Positions 1-9,106 of a stretch of DNA of 46,701 nt are shown here, one piece after another. The position numbers and the translations under genes are program-made. The notes beneath the pieces are model-generated. The model saw only the letters and a program-made list of their open reading frames with translations. It had not been told where the DNA came from and ran no database searches. The number at the start of each line of letters is the position of its first letter. Within the stretch, counting starts at the first letter, position 1. Source of the DNA: Rhizobium sp. Q54 (GTDB lineage: Bacteria; Pseudomonadota; Alphaproteobacteria; Reyranellales; Reyranellaceae); assembly GCA_945903635.1 (NCBI GenBank), contig CAMDOT010000018.1:1-46701 (forward strand), given 5' to 3'.

Positions 1-1
1 T

Positions 2-394
2 CGCCTCGCCGAGCACTTCCACTACTGGACCAAGAACGTCCACGACAATGCCGTGCTGCAGCCGGAGATGTTCGTCGAGATGGGCGAGCGGCTGGCCAAG
101 GCCAAGGGCATCAAGAACGGCGACTGGGTAGAGGTCTCGAGCCAGCGCGGCATGATCAAGGCCAAGGCGTCGGTCTCAAAGCGCTTCCGCCCGATCATGG
201 TCGACGGCAAACCGTGCGACGTCATCGGCTTGCCCATCCACTATGGCTTCGTCGGCCTCACCCGGAAGTCCTACCCGATCAATAACCTGACGCCGCCGGT
301 CGGCGACGCCAGCGTCAATACGCCGGAATACAAGGCGTTCCTGGTCGATGTGAAGAAAACCACACCACCGGCTTCACAGCCGGCGACGGTATAG
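2..394 (+). CDS. Formate dehydrogenase catalytic (alpha) subunit, C-terminal part
   Basis: This is the 3' end of a gene that begins before the window; the reading frame is open from base 2 to the TAG at 392-394. The visible ~130 residues match the C-terminal molybdopterin-dinucleotide binding domain of respiratory formate dehydrogenases: a HFHYWT segment, then LQPEMFVEM, GDWVEVSSQRG and IHYGF. The family oxidises formate to CO2 at a Mo/W-bis-MGD site. The subunit is placed in the enzyme by the Fe-S and cytochrome b subunits that follow 12 bp downstream. The active-site residue (Sec or Cys) is outside the window. The selA/selB/tRNA-Sec genes behind it make a Sec-UGA form likely, but that is inference. 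Confidence 0.93.
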   Translation, partial: RLAEHFHYWTKNVHDNAVLQPEMFVEMGERLAKAKGIKNGDWVEVSSQRGMIKAKASVSKRFRPIMVDGKPCDVIGLPIHYGFVGLTRKSYPINNLTPPVGDASVNTPEYKAFLVDVKKTTPPASQPATV

Positions 395-406
395 GGGGAG
401 GCCGAC

Positions 407-1327
407 ATGTCCGTTCTTCAAGCCCTCGACCTCCGCCGCCGCTCCGCTTCCAGCGTGCCGCCGCTTCCTGCCGGCAAGCCGGCCGCAGTTGCCGTCGCCA
501 AGCTGATCGACGTCAGCAAGTGCATCGGCTGCAAGGCCTGCCAGACCGCGTGTCTGGAGTGGAACCAGCTCGACCAGCCGATCGGCTACACCGACGGTAG
601 CTACGACAATCCGACCGACCTCACGACGGCCTCGTGGACCGTGATGCGCTTCACGGAATACGAGCACGGCGACGATCTGGAATGGCTGATCCGCAAGGAC
701 GGCTGCATGCATTGCGACGATCCGGGCTGCCTGAAAGCATGCCCGGCGCCGGGCGCCATCGTGCAGTACACCAACGGCATCGTCGACTTCATCTCCGACA
801 ACTGCATCGGCTGCGGCTATTGCGTGAAGGGCTGCCCCTTCAACATCCCGCGCATCTCCCAGACCACCAGCAAGGCCTACAAGTGCACGCTGTGCTCCGA
901 CCGTGTCGTGGTGGGCCAAGCGCCGGCCTGCGCCAAGGCCTGCCCGACGCAGGCGATCTACTTCGGCACCAAGGAAGAGATGATCGCCCACGCCGGCAAG
1001 CGCATCGTCGACCTGAAGTCGCGCGGCTACCAGAACGCCGGCCTGTACAATCCGGCGGGTGTGAACGGCACGCACGTCATGTACGTGCTGCAGCATGCCG
1101 ACAAGCCGTCGCTCTACGCCGGCTTGCCCGACGATCCGCACATCAGCCCGCTGGTCGGGATCTGGAAGGGCGTGATGAAGCCCCTGTCGCTGGCCGCCAT
1201 CGCCTTCGCCGGCGCCTTCGGCTTCCTGCACTACGTCACCAAGGGACCCAACACGGTCACCGAGCATGACGAGGAGAAGGCGGCGGAGCTTGCGGGAACT
1301 GATAGGGCCGGGAGTGACAAGGCATGA
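407..1327 (+). CDS. fdoH: Formate dehydrogenase iron-sulfur (beta) subunit
   Basis: The 306-residue protein carries electrons from the catalytic subunit to the membrane cytochrome. Four ferredoxin-type cysteine clusters are visible in order: [37 protein letters not shown], and CTLCSDR...[10 protein letters not shown], as expected for four [4Fe-4S] centres. Near the C-terminus (about residues 262-285) a hydrophobic stretch, [18 protein letters not shown], matches the single membrane anchor of FdnH/FdoH. The start at 407 follows a GGGGGAGG-type ribosome site. The 3' end overlaps the next gene by 4 bp (ATGA), indicating translational coupling. Length is close to the E. coli homologues (~294-300). 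The fdo rather than fdn assignment is by family resemblance only. Confidence 0.95.
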   Translation: MSVLQALDLRRRSASSVPPLPAGKPAAVAVAKLIDVSKCIGCKACQTACLEWNQLDQPIGYTDGSYDNPTDLTTASWTVMRFTEYEHGDDLEWLIRKDGCMHCDDPGCLKACPAPGAIVQYTNGIVDFISDNCIGCGYCVKGCPFNIPRISQTTSKAYKCTLCSDRVVVGQAPACAKACPTQAIYFGTKEEMIAHAGKRIVDLKSRGYQNAGLYNPAGVNGTHVMYVLQHADKPSLYAGLPDDPHISPLVGIWKGVMKPLSLAAIAFAGAFGFLHYVTKGPNTVTEHDEEKAAELAGTDRAGSDKA

Positions 1328-1953
1328 CCGAGCATACGAAACCGGTAAGCCGCTACACGACAGCCGCCCGCATCAACCATTGGATCACCGCGGTATCGCT
1401 GATCCTCCTGGCGCTGAGCGGCATGGCGCTGTTCCATCCCTCGCTGTACTTCCTCACCTACCTGTTCGGCGGCGGCCAGATCACGCGCGCCATCCACCCC
1501 TGGATCGGCGTCGTCCTCGGCATCAGCTTCCTCGGCCTCTTCATCCGCTTCTTCGCGCTCAACTTCTGGAACCGCGACGACACGATCTGGATGAAGAATC
1601 TCGGTGCGGTGATCAACAACAAGGAAGAGGGGCTGCCCGAGCTGGGCAAATACAATGCCGGCCAGAAGCTGGTCTTCTGGGGCCAGTCGATCCTGATCCT
1701 TCTGCTGCTCGGCAGCGGCTTCGTGCTGTGGGACACCTATTTCGCGTCCTATACGACGATCGACCAGAAGCGGTGGTCGGCGGTGATCCACGCCTTGTGC
1801 GCGATCGGCGCCATCCTGATCTGGATCGTGCACGTCTATGCCGCCATCTGGGTCAAGGGCACGCTGCGCGCCATGACCCAGGGCTCCGTCACCGGCGGCT
1901 GGGCCTGGAAGCACCATCGCAAGTGGTTCCGCCAGGAAGTCGGCAAGCCCTGA
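1324..1953 (+). CDS. fdoI: Formate dehydrogenase cytochrome b556 (gamma) subunit
   Basis: This 209-residue integral membrane protein takes electrons from the beta subunit and reduces quinone. It has four hydrophobic segments, at about residues 18-37, 55-80, 112-133 and 148-175. Candidate haem histidines lie in RINHW near the N-terminus, AIHPWIG in helix 2, and VIHAL / IVHVY in helix 4. This is the FdnI/FdoI pattern. The gene overlaps the beta subunit by ATGA. The C-terminus [13 protein letters not shown] is typical of the family. It ends at 1953, overlapping the most likely start region of fdhE. Confidence 0.94.
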   Translation: MTEHTKPVSRYTTAARINHWITAVSLILLALSGMALFHPSLYFLTYLFGGGQITRAIHPWIGVVLGISFLGLFIRFFALNFWNRDDTIWMKNLGAVINNKEEGLPELGKYNAGQKLVFWGQSILILLLLGSGFVLWDTYFASYTTIDQKRWSAVIHALCAIGAILIWIVHVYAAIWVKGTLRAMTQGSVTGGWAWKHHRKWFRQEVGKP

Positions 1954-2894
1954 GCGACGGCCCCAACAACCCGTCCACCGGTTTCGGCGAAAACATTCTC
2001 GGCGAGGCGGCCGAGAGCGATCCCGTTCGCCTGCCTGATCTCGCGACGGTCTTTTCGCGTCGCGCGTCGCGCCTGCAGGCGTTGGCGCCCGGGCACGAGC
2101 TGGAAGGATTCCTGCGGCTGATCGCGGCCTTGGTGACGGCCCAGCATGCTGCGCTGGCGAACCTGCCGCCGGGCGTCCTGCCGGGGGCGTCGGAGATCGC
2201 CAAGGCACAACTGGTTCATCGGGCGCCGCTCGACCCATCGTTTTGGCGGCGCGACGAGAGCTGGCGCGTGGCCCTCTCGCGCATCCTGGAGACGATCGAT
2301 GTCGATGTCCTGCCGGAGCCGGCGCGAGAGGCCCGCGCGGCGCTCGGCCGGGCAAGCCCGGCTGACCTCGAAGCGCTGGCCGACCGCTACCTCGGCGGCA
2401 ATGTTGCTGCGGGCGAGGCTGCGCAGGCGATCTTCGTGGCGGCGGCGCTGCAGGTCGCGTGGACGCGTATGGCGGCGCTCCTGGACAGCGCCGACTTCGC
2501 CACGCGCGAGGTGGACGGCGGGCAATGTCCCGTTTGCGGCTCGCCACCGGTGTCCGGCCTCATCTCGCCCGGCGGCACCAAGTTCGGCCACCGGCACCTT
2601 CACTGCTCGCTGTGCGCCGCGTCGTGGCGCTACGTGCGCGTGCGCTGCGTCCATTGCGGCAGCACCGACAAGGTCTCGTTCCGCAATCTGGCCGGCACAT
2701 CCTACCTTCGCGCCGAATGCTGCGAGGTCTGCCACGGCTATTCGAAGGTCTTCTATCTCGACAATGCGCGGATGCTGGAACCTCTCGCCGACGACCTTGC
2801 CTCGCTCGGCCTCGACGTCCTGGTCGGTGAGGAGGGCTTCTCCCGTGTTCCCAACCCCTTTGTGCTGGGGGTCATGGAGCCTTCCGGGAGTTAG
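1950..2894 (+). CDS. fdhE: Formate dehydrogenase accessory protein FdhE
   Basis: FdhE is a cytosolic rubredoxin-like protein needed for maturation of respiratory formate dehydrogenases. Paired cysteine motifs run from about residue 192 to 260: CPVCGSPP, CSLCAASW, RCVHCGS and CCEVCHGY, the zinc/iron-binding signature of the family. Family-like sequence begins at about base 2020 (RLPDLATVFSRRASRLQAL). No ATG lies between the preceding gene and that point. CTG at 1950 overlaps the upstream TGA (CTGA) and has AGGAAG 10 bp upstream. GTG at 1923 is the alternative and would overlap fdoI further. The start is therefore uncertain; identity of the gene is not. Confidence 0.88.
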   Translation: MSDGPNNPSTGFGENILGEAAESDPVRLPDLATVFSRRASRLQALAPGHELEGFLRLIAALVTAQHAALANLPPGVLPGASEIAKAQLVHRAPLDPSFWRRDESWRVALSRILETIDVDVLPEPAREARAALGRASPADLEALADRYLGGNVAAGEAAQAIFVAAALQVAWTRMAALLDSADFATREVDGGQCPVCGSPPVSGLISPGGTKFGHRHLHCSLCAASWRYVRVRCVHCGSTDKVSFRNLAGTSYLRAECCEVCHGYSKVFYLDNARMLEPLADDLASLGLDVLVGEEGFSRVPNPFVLGVMEPSGS

Positions 2895-2982
2895 GGCTTT
2901 CGATTGATCGTAGGGCACGGCTGAGTCATCCTGCCGTCACACTTGCCGTCTCATCCGGCAAGATTCTCGTGGAGAAATATCC

Positions 2983-4371
2983 GTGTCGCGTGCCGACCGC
3001 GCCGAAGGCGCCTCCGCTTTCCGCCCACCGTCCGTCGATCGCATGGCCAACTGGCCGGCGCTGGCTCCGCTGATCGAGCGTGCTGGCCGACCGCTCGTCA
3101 TCGAGGCGTTGCGCGCCTGGGCCGAGGCCCATCGTGGCAAGCCCGACGTCGCCGACGAGCCCGCCTGCGTGCGCTGGTGCACGGCGCGGCTCAGCAGCCT
3201 GGTGACGCCGTCCCAGAGGCGCGTCTTCAATCTTACCGGCACCGTGCTGCATACCAATCTCGGCCGCGCCCTGCTTGCCGAGGAGGCGATCGAAGCGGCG
3301 GTTGCCGCCATGCGTTCGCCGACAACGCTCGAATACGATCTCTCGGGTGGCGCGCGCGGCGAGCGCGACGACCATATCTCGCCATGGCTTCGCCGCCTGA
3401 CCGGGGCCGAGGCGGCGACGGCTGTCAACAACAACGCCGCCGCCGTGCTGCTCGTTCTCAATGCGCTCGCCGCCGGCCGCGAGGTGATCGTCTCGCGCGG
3501 CGAGTTGATCGAGATCGGTGGCGCCTTTCGCATCCCCGACATCATGGCCCGCGCCGGCTGCCGCCTCGTCGAAGTCGGCACCACCAACCGCACGCACCTG
3601 AAGGACTACGCGGCCGCCATCGGCCCCGACACCGCCGCGATCATGAAGGTCCATCCGTCGAACTACGCCATCGAAGGCTTTACCAAGTCGGTGCCGGCGG
3701 CCGAGCTGGTGGCGCTGGCGCGTGAGAAGGGCCTGCCGCTGATCGAGGACCTCGGCAGCGGCACGCTGGCCGATCTCGAAACCTGGGGCCTGCCGCACGA
3801 GCCGACGGCGCGTGAGGCGATCGAAGCAGGAATCGATGTCGTCACCTTTTCAGGCGACAAGCTTTTGGGCGGCCCGCAGGCGGGTCTCATAGTCGGTCGA
3901 AAGGACCTGATCGAACGCATCGCGCGCAACCCGATGAAGCGTGCCCTTCGCCTCGACAAGGTCCGGCTGGCAGCCCTCGAGGCAACGCTGCGGCTCTACG
4001 CCGATCCGGGACGCCTGGCTGAGCGTCTGCCCACCATCCGGTCGCTGGCGCGACCCGCGGAAGATATTCGCGCCCAGGCCGAGCGTTTGCTGCCGGGCCT
4101 GCGCAAGGCGCTGGGGAATGCCGCCGAAGCGGGAATTGAATCAGTGCGCGGCCAGATCGGTTCGGGCGCCTTGCCGGTCGATCTGTTGGCCTCGTTCGCG
4201 TTGGCGATACGCGGCAAAGGACTTGATGGCCTGGCCGATGCGTTCCGGCGCCTGCCGATTCCCGTCATCGGCCGCATCGCCGACGACACGCTCTACTTCG
4301 ATCTGCGCACGCTCGACGACGAGGCGGCCTTCGCAGCGCAATTGGACCAGCTCGATGTCGTGGCTGGCTAA
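2983..4371 (+). CDS. selA: L-seryl-tRNA(Sec) selenium transferase
   Basis: SelA is a PLP enzyme that converts seryl-tRNA(Sec) to selenocysteyl-tRNA(Sec) using selenophosphate. The 462-residue length is the family norm. The PLP lysine is K293 in [12 protein letters not shown], the diagnostic SelA motif. [16 protein letters not shown] and [11 protein letters not shown] are also typical. The start is GTG at 2983, with GGAGA 7 bp upstream. The 3' end overlaps the Sel1-repeat gene by 17 bp. It sits in the formate dehydrogenase operon ahead of selB and the tRNA-Sec gene, so all gene products for Sec insertion except SelD are encoded here. Confidence 0.96.
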   Translation: MSRADRAEGASAFRPPSVDRMANWPALAPLIERAGRPLVIEALRAWAEAHRGKPDVADEPACVRWCTARLSSLVTPSQRRVFNLTGTVLHTNLGRALLAEEAIEAAVAAMRSPTTLEYDLSGGARGERDDHISPWLRRLTGAEAATAVNNNAAAVLLVLNALAAGREVIVSRGELIEIGGAFRIPDIMARAGCRLVEVGTTNRTHLKDYAAAIGPDTAAIMKVHPSNYAIEGFTKSVPAAELVALAREKGLPLIEDLGSGTLADLETWGLPHEPTAREAIEAGIDVVTFSGDKLLGGPQAGLIVGRKDLIERIARNPMKRALRLDKVRLAALEATLRLYADPGRLAERLPTIRSLARPAEDIRAQAERLLPGLRKALGNAAEAGIESVRGQIGSGALPVDLLASFALAIRGKGLDGLADAFRRLPIPVIGRIADDTLYFDLRTLDDEAAFAAQLDQLDVVAG

Positions 4372-5128
4372 GCTCTTCGACCGTACGCCTCCTGTCGACG
4401 AGCGCATGGCCGATGCGCTCGCGGCGTGGACCGCCGGCGAGTATGGCGTGGCGCTCGATCTCTGGGCGCCACTTGCCCACGAGGGCGTGGCGCGCGCACA
4501 GAGCAACATGGGCGCGGCTTTCCTGGAAGGCCGCGGCGTCGAGCGCGACCTTGAAAAGGCAGCGGCCTGGTTGCGGCAGGCGGCCGAGCAGGGCGACGCC
4601 GGTGGGCAGCGCAACCTCGCGCTTTGCTACTACGAAGGCTGGGGTGTGCCGCAAGATCAAGTCGAGTCGGCCAAATGGTATGAGAAGGCAGCCCTGCAGG
4701 GCGATGCCGACGCCCAGGACATGCTGTCGTGGATGATGCTGGTCGGCGGCGGCTGCCCGCAGGATTACGTCGGCGCCCGGCAATGGGCGGAGAAGGCCGC
4801 GGCCCAAGGCCGGGCGGCTGCGATGGCGCGGCTGGGCGACATCTATCACAACGCGCTGGGCGTCGAGCGCGATCCCGTCCGGTCCGCCGAATGGTGGGGC
4901 AGGGCCGCACGCCTCGGCATGGCGGAGGCCCAGGCGATGCTGGGCGCGGCCTACCTGGCCGGCAAGGGCGTGTCGCGCGACCCCCTCGAAGCATTGCACT
5001 GGCTTCTGCGCGCCGAAGCGGGCGGCGCCGGCGAACTCGCGACGGGTTTCCTGCGCGAGGCCCAGGCCCACACCAAACCGTCGCAGCGTGCCGAAGCGGC
5101 GCGCCGGGCAGCGGAGCCTCTTTCATGA
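4355..5128 (+). CDS. Sel1-repeat (SLR/TPR-like) protein
   Basis: The 257-residue protein consists mostly of Sel1-like repeats of about 36 residues, five visible between residues 40 and 225. Typical cores are [34 protein letters not shown] and [11 protein letters not shown]. Such solenoids mediate protein-protein contacts. No signal peptide or membrane segment is seen, so it is probably cytosolic. The start ATG at 4355 lies inside the end of selA and leaves a clean [11 protein letters not shown]-terminus; a longer reading of the frame would be out-of-frame selA. Overlap with selA and position before selB suggest a role with the Sec machinery or formate dehydrogenase assembly, but its function is not known. 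Confidence 0.85.
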   Translation: MSWLAKLFDRTPPVDERMADALAAWTAGEYGVALDLWAPLAHEGVARAQSNMGAAFLEGRGVERDLEKAAAWLRQAAEQGDAGGQRNLALCYYEGWGVPQDQVESAKWYEKAALQGDADAQDMLSWMMLVGGGCPQDYVGARQWAEKAAAQGRAAAMARLGDIYHNALGVERDPVRSAEWWGRAARLGMAEAQAMLGAAYLAGKGVSRDPLEALHWLLRAEAGGAGELATGFLREAQAHTKPSQRAEAARRAAEPLS

Positions 5129-5135
5129 CTCTTCC

Positions 5136-5216
5136 GGACCGCGGGCGTCCCGCCCGCCTCATGAGCATGAGCCGGGTCGCGCGGAGTAATCTCCGCGCTG
5201 AGGACGCCCGCGGTCC
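5136..5216. repeat. Nested palindromic repeat element upstream of selB
   Basis: An 81-bp element fills most of the 103-bp gap between the Sel1 gene and selB. Its outer arms are a perfect 15-bp inverted repeat, 5136-5150 (GGACCGCGGGCGTCC) and 5202-5216. Inside lie an 8-bp hairpin with a TAAT loop (5179-5186/5191-5198, GCGCGGAG/CTCCGCGC) and a left-hand 7-bp hairpin GCGGGCG-TCC-CGCCCGC. It looks like a dispersed REP/MITE-type palindrome. It has no T-tract, so it is not an ordinary terminator. In RNA it would form a strong structure just before selB. Confidence 0.75.
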
Positions 5217-5231
5217 ACATGAGATGACTCC

Positions 5232-7130
5232 ATGATCGTCGGAACCGCAGGCCACATCGACCACGGCAAGACCGCGCTGGTGAAGGCATTGACCGGCGTC
5301 GATGCCGATCGCCTGAAGGAAGAGAAGGCGCGCGGCATCACCATCGATCTCGGCTATGCCTACAGCGATCTCGGCGACGGCCGCCAGCTCGGCTTTGTCG
5401 ATGTGCCCGGCCACGAGCGCTTCGTGCACAACATGCTGGCCGGCGCCACGGGCATCGATGCAGCGCTGCTCGTCGTCTCGGCGGTGGAAGGCATCAAGCC
5501 GCAGACCGTCGAGCACCTGCAGATCGTCGACCTGCTCGGCCTCGACCGCGGCATCGTGGCCCTCACCAAGGCCGACCTGGCCGACGACGACCAGATCCTG
5601 GAGCGCATGGCGGAGGTCGAGACCCTGCTTTCCTCGACGTCGCTGGCCGGGGCGGAGATCATGCCGGTCTCCGCGCTCACCGGGCAGGGCGTCGACGAGC
5701 TGAAGGCCAAGCTGCTGACCCTGGGCGAGAGCGGCAAGGGCGCCACCGGCTTCGCACGGCTGGCGGTCGACCGCTGCTTCGTGCTGTCGGGCACGGGCGT
5801 CGTCGTGACGGGGACGATCCATGCCGGCGAGATCAAGGTCGACGACCGGCTGGTGCTCACGCCCTCGGGACTGGAGGCGCGCGTGCGCTCGCTGCATGCC
5901 CAGAACCGGCCGGCCGAGATCGGACGCGCGGGCGAGCGTTGCGCGCTGAACCTCACCGGACCACGTCTCTCCAAGGATTCCGTGCGGCGTGGCGACTGGG
6001 TCGTCAGTCCGGAATTGCATGCACCGACCGACCGGATCGACGTCCGCCTGAAACTGCTCGCCTCGGAGGGCCAGCCGCTGAAGCACTGGTCGCCGGTCCA
6101 TATCCATTTGGGCGCGGCCCACGTCATGGGACGGGTGGCGCTGATCGAGGACGACAAGCTTGCGCCCGGCGCGTCGGGACTGGCGCAGCTCGTGCTCGAC
6201 GAAAAAGTGGGCGCGCTTGCGGGCGACCGCATCATCCTGCGCGATCCCTCGGCGACGCGCACGCTCGCCGGCGCCGCGGTGATCGATCCCTTCGGCCCGC
6301 CGCGCAACCGCCGGTCCGAACGCCGCCGGTCGGAACTCGGCGCGCTGGACAACGCGGATGCCGAAGTGCTGCCGAAGCTCCTGCGGCTGGAATCGGGCTT
6401 CATCGAACTGGCCCGCTTTGGACAGTCGCGCAATCTGCGGTCGGCCGAAGTGGAGGGCCTGTTGCGTGCGGCCGGTGGCGAGAGTCTCGAAGGCTTCGGC
6501 TTTCTCTCCGAAACGCTGGCCGCCGCCCGGCTGGATATCGTCGATACGCTGAAAGAATTCCATGTCGCCAAGCCCGACGTGGCCGGGCTTCAGCCCGAAC
6601 GTTTGCGCGTGACGCTGAAGAAGCGCTGGCCGATACAGGTCTTCCGCGCCCTGCTCGACCGCGAAGTGCACGCCAAGAAGGTGACGGTGGATGGGCCGTT
6701 CCTGCGGATCCCCGGGCACTCGCTCACGCTCGGGCCGAAGGACGAGGCGCTGTGGAACAAGGTTGCCGCGGAGCTGCAGCGCGAGCGCTTCAAGCCGCCG
6801 CGCGTGCGCGACTTCGCCCAGGCCTACAGCGTGCCGGAGCCGGATATGCGGCGGCTGCTGCAGCGCATGGCCAAAATCGGCCGGGTCGTCGAGGTGGCGC
6901 CGGATCAATACTTCCTGCGGCCGGTGGTGGCCGAAATGATCGGCATCGCCCACGCCTTCGGCCGCGACTTCACCGCCGCGGAGTTCCGCGACAAGCTCGA
7001 CAACGGCCGCAAGCTGGCGATCCTGATCCTGGAGTTCTTTGATCGTCATGGCGTCACGATCCGCCGCGGCGACCTGCGCCGGACGGCGCCGCAGAAGCTC
7101 GAGCAATACGGTCCGCCTCCGGCCGCGTGA
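5232..7130 (+). CDS. selB: Selenocysteine-specific translation elongation factor SelB
   Basis: SelB is the GTPase that carries Sec-tRNA to the ribosome at UGA codons marked by a SECIS hairpin. The 632-residue protein starts with the G1 loop [11 protein letters not shown] (residues 4-14). It then shows [10 protein letters not shown] (switch I), [13 protein letters not shown] (G3) and LTKADL (G4). EF-Tu-like domains 2 and 3 follow, and then about 250 residues of winged helices that bind SECIS RNA (FSRP.. / RDFAQAY / [21 protein letters not shown]). Length matches the family (~610-640). The start ATG at 5232 follows the palindromic element; no strong ribosome site is seen. Confidence 0.96.
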   Translation: MIVGTAGHIDHGKTALVKALTGVDADRLKEEKARGITIDLGYAYSDLGDGRQLGFVDVPGHERFVHNMLAGATGIDAALLVVSAVEGIKPQTVEHLQIVDLLGLDRGIVALTKADLADDDQILERMAEVETLLSSTSLAGAEIMPVSALTGQGVDELKAKLLTLGESGKGATGFARLAVDRCFVLSGTGVVVTGTIHAGEIKVDDRLVLTPSGLEARVRSLHAQNRPAEIGRAGERCALNLTGPRLSKDSVRRGDWVVSPELHAPTDRIDVRLKLLASEGQPLKHWSPVHIHLGAAHVMGRVALIEDDKLAPGASGLAQLVLDEKVGALAGDRIILRDPSATRTLAGAAVIDPFGPPRNRRSERRRSELGALDNADAEVLPKLLRLESGFIELARFGQSRNLRSAEVEGLLRAAGGESLEGFGFLSETLAAARLDIVDTLKEFHVAKPDVAGLQPERLRVTLKKRWPIQVFRALLDREVHAKKVTVDGPFLRIPGHSLTLGPKDEALWNKVAAELQRERFKPPRVRDFAQAYSVPEPDMRRLLQRMAKIGRVVEVAPDQYFLRPVVAEMIGIAHAFGRDFTAAEFRDKLDNGRKLAILILEFFDRHGVTIRRGDLRRTAPQKLEQYGPPPAA

Positions 7131-7182
7131 GAGCGCACGCTCATAGGTGACAGCGCCCGGCTTCTGGGGAATGATCGGAAGT

Positions 7183-7278
7183 GGAGGGGAAGCGCTCCCG
7201 GTGGGGCGGCTGGCCTTCAAAGCCAGAGAGGGCCGCCAGACGGTTCTTAGTGGGTTCGACTCCCACTCTCTTCCGCCA
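7183..7278 (+). tRNA. selC: tRNA-Sec (anticodon TCA)
   Basis: A 96-nt gene with the hallmarks of bacterial tRNA-Sec. The 8-bp acceptor stem is 7183-7190 with 7267-7274, all paired with two G-U pairs. The long D stem is GCTCCC-GGT-GGGGC from 7194. The anticodon arm is CTGGC-CTTCAAA-GCCAG with TCA at 7217-7219. A long variable arm follows, then the T arm GTGGG-TTCGACT-CCCAC ending at 7266. Discriminator G at 7275 and an encoded CCA at 7276-7278 complete it. It lies 52 bp after selB in the same direction. Its 3' end is duplicated 4.1 kb downstream, so it is an integration site. Confidence 0.95.
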
Positions 7279-7285
7279 ACTCCTC
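7261..7285 (+). repeat. Left attachment-type direct repeat (3' end of tRNA-Sec)
   Basis: The 25 bp covering the last 18 bases of tRNA-Sec plus 7 downstream bases are identical to 11347-11371. The pattern is that left by site-specific integration into a tRNA 3' end, with the element restoring the intact gene. The bases on either side of the two copies differ. Confidence 0.85.
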
Positions 7286-7442
7286 ATCCGATGTGATCTA
7301 AGGAAGACCAATAAAATCCGAATGGCGGCCCTGGTGGCCAAGTACCGGGGGGTGGCCATCCATCTTTACTACAGCCCGGTAGTATCGCCGTGACACGCAC
7401 CTCTGTTGGTCGAGTAATCTTTGCTCGTACCAGCTCGCTCTG

Positions 7443-7481
7443 TTCTATCGAAGGTTGCGCAACGTGCATACTTCGATAGAA
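7443..7481. promoter_or_regulatory. Inverted repeat upstream of the island's first gene
   Basis: Perfect 11-bp arms TTCTATCGAAG (7443-7453) and CTTCGATAGAA (7471-7481) flank a 17-bp spacer that itself begins with the palindrome GTTGCGCAAC (7454-7463). It lies 27 bp before the GTG start at 7509. It may be an operator or a structured 5' leader. The rest of the 7286-7508 gap shows no gene. Confidence 0.55.
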
Positions 7482-7508
7482 TTTCTTAGGGCGTTATAGG
7501 AGGGTGTT

Positions 7509-8876
7509 GTGACTGAGGGGGCAGACGGAGTTTTGGCACCCGACGGGACGGTGCCTACGGCGCGCGAGGGGTTGGTGCTGCGTTTGCGCAAGGCGACGGC
7601 GCGCTCTGCTGCTCTTCTTCCCCTGCTAAGGAAGGCGGCGACTAAGTCTGCCGCGTGGGCATGGAGTTGCGTGAAACGCGGACCATTTTGGTTGGGCGTT
7701 GTCTCTCTGGCTGCCTTTCTCTATGTGGCAGACTATGTTTACGACATCCTCGTCGACGACTCTTACGCCGTCCTCAAAGAGGACGATATAGGTCTTGCCT
7801 GGACAAACGGTATCGCGAGACTTGGCATCCGACCCATCTATCCGCCGCAGGAGGATTTGAGGGTTGGCGACATCTGGGTGATCATCAGCGGCACAAGCGA
7901 CAACGTCCCCGTCTTGAGTAAGGCGGTGCGTCTCGAAACCCTCGATCTACGGTCCGAGATATTCAACGGCGACCGTTTTCGACCCATTTTCTCTGACACG
8001 GTTAAGAAGGACAAGGACAACGAATTTCGCACTCTCTCTCGGAGAGAGGTTGGACCTATCGTTCGGCAGCCCGCCAACCAGAAACCATCCGAAGACAAGG
8101 CGAAAAATGTAGAAGAGGAAAAACAAGAAAAGGCGAAAGACGAGAAAGCAAAGGCAGAGCAGTTCATTGCGACGTCAATTACTGCTTTCCCAGGTTTTTC
8201 CATTAACCACGTCAAGCGCTCGTCCGCCAGTTGGGGAATAGCCAACATGCTCTTCGGTGGCGATCGAAAGGCGGGGGAGGTCGAACAAGTCATGGTTAAC
8301 GAAGTGGAGACCTACGGTGCGCCAGCGTGGGAGGCTCTTAAACGTTTAACAGGATGGTGTTTTGGAGACGGCAAGGACATATGCGCGGATGACAAGATTG
8401 CAAGGCAGTTCTTGTCCCTTGCGCTTCCCTCGCAGGCGAATGTGCTCGAAGTGAAGGATTGCAAATATACCTCTCGCATCGAACTGATCATGATTTCGCG
8501 TGTCTTCATGACACGAGAGATCGATTCGCAGCGCTGGCTCGTGGGTTCCCGAGGCGCGCGTCTCGACCTGAGCGCCAAGCCCGCATCGAAGCTTCCGCCG
8601 GCCACCGGGACGGCCGATCCATCGCCCACTGCGACGGGGAGCGTCCCACCGCTTGAAGACACCGACGCGGCATCGGGCAGACTTTCGACCTTTTCCTCCG
8701 ACAAGACGCAAATGGGCTTGAAAGGAGTCTTTCAGCGGCCTCTCGTCTTCGGTTTCCGTTCAGTGTCCATCGCCCTTGATCAACGACCACCTGAACCACC
8801 CGACGTCGAGAAACCTTGTCCCGCGCCAGCCAAGGCGACGTTGCCAAACGCTACCTCGACTGGAGGCAAACCATGA
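7509..8876 (+). CDS. Membrane-anchored protein of unknown function (island)
   Basis: I do not recognise this 455-residue protein. The N-terminal ~58 residues are basic and probably cytosolic. One membrane segment follows at about residues 59-78 (FWLGVVSLAAFLYVADYVYDI), leaving a ~375-residue domain that is probably periplasmic. Features of that domain are GIRPIYPPQEDLRVGDIWVI, a strongly charged E/K-rich stretch at about 195-222 likely to be coiled coil, and two cysteines near WCFGDGKDIC. A Pro/Thr-rich linker precedes the C-terminus. The GTG start has AGGAGGG 4 bp upstream. It overlaps the next gene by ATGA. Position in a tRNA island beside an OLD nuclease suggests defence or phage-related cargo, which is inference. 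Confidence 0.8.
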   Translation: MTEGADGVLAPDGTVPTAREGLVLRLRKATARSAALLPLLRKAATKSAAWAWSCVKRGPFWLGVVSLAAFLYVADYVYDILVDDSYAVLKEDDIGLAWTNGIARLGIRPIYPPQEDLRVGDIWVIISGTSDNVPVLSKAVRLETLDLRSEIFNGDRFRPIFSDTVKKDKDNEFRTLSRREVGPIVRQPANQKPSEDKAKNVEEEKQEKAKDEKAKAEQFIATSITAFPGFSINHVKRSSASWGIANMLFGGDRKAGEVEQVMVNEVETYGAPAWEALKRLTGWCFGDGKDICADDKIARQFLSLALPSQANVLEVKDCKYTSRIELIMISRVFMTREIDSQRWLVGSRGARLDLSAKPASKLPPATGTADPSPTATGSVPPLEDTDAASGRLSTFSSDKTQMGLKGVFQRPLVFGFRSVSIALDQRPPEPPDVEKPCPAPAKATLPNATSTGGKP

Positions 8877-9106
8877 AGCTACTGGCCATTCTGCTCATTA
8901 GCCTGCCGGCCACGTCTGCATGGGCCGAGTGCCCGTGTGCTCCTTCTGACCTTACGTGCGTTTTAAGAGAGAAATGCTTTAAAGGGGGTACCTTTGGTGG
9001 CGCGCTTGCTCCCAACAAGAACAAGCAAGTAGGTGCCGATTTCCAAATGAATGGCATGACGCCTCTTTCCGATGTTGTTGTCATTAAGGGCAAGCCGAAG
9101 CTGTGA
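8873..9106 (+). CDS. Small secreted cysteine-containing protein (island)
   Basis: A 77-residue protein with a clear Sec signal peptide, MKLLAILLISLPATSAWA, cleaved before ECPCAPSDL. The mature part has four closely spaced cysteines (ECPCAPSDLTCVLREKC) and is ~59 residues. ATG at 8873 is chosen because it gives the signal peptide, has GGAGG about 8 bp upstream, and overlaps the stop of the preceding gene (ATGA). The upstream extension in this frame lacks these. Coupling to the membrane-anchored protein suggests that the two act together in the envelope. No family is recognised. Confidence 0.75.
   Translation: MKLLAILLISLPATSAWAECPCAPSDLTCVLREKCFKGGTFGGALAPNKNKQVGADFQMNGMTPLSDVVVIKGKPKL

Noticed and set aside
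1266-1949. A long N-terminal extension of fdhE through the fdoI gene
   Set aside because: The frame is open there, but it overlaps fdoI completely, is Arg/His-rich, and has no similarity to FdhE before about base 2020.
5136-5216. The hairpin element as a SECIS for selenocysteine insertion
   Set aside because: A bacterial SECIS lies just after the UGA inside the selenoprotein gene. This element is intergenic, before selB, with no such context.
7177-7182. tRNA-Sec starting at GGAAG at 7177
   Set aside because: That start gives a mismatch in the acceptor stem and a tRNA 6 nt too long. Starting at 7183 pairs all eight acceptor bases and aligns with the D arm of known tRNA-Sec.
4368-7220. A 950-codon open frame antisense to selB and the Sel1 gene
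   Set aside because: It is a shadow of codon bias in GC-rich coding DNA. Its sequence is Arg/Pro/Gln-rich without domains, while the plus strand encodes SelB with all motifs.
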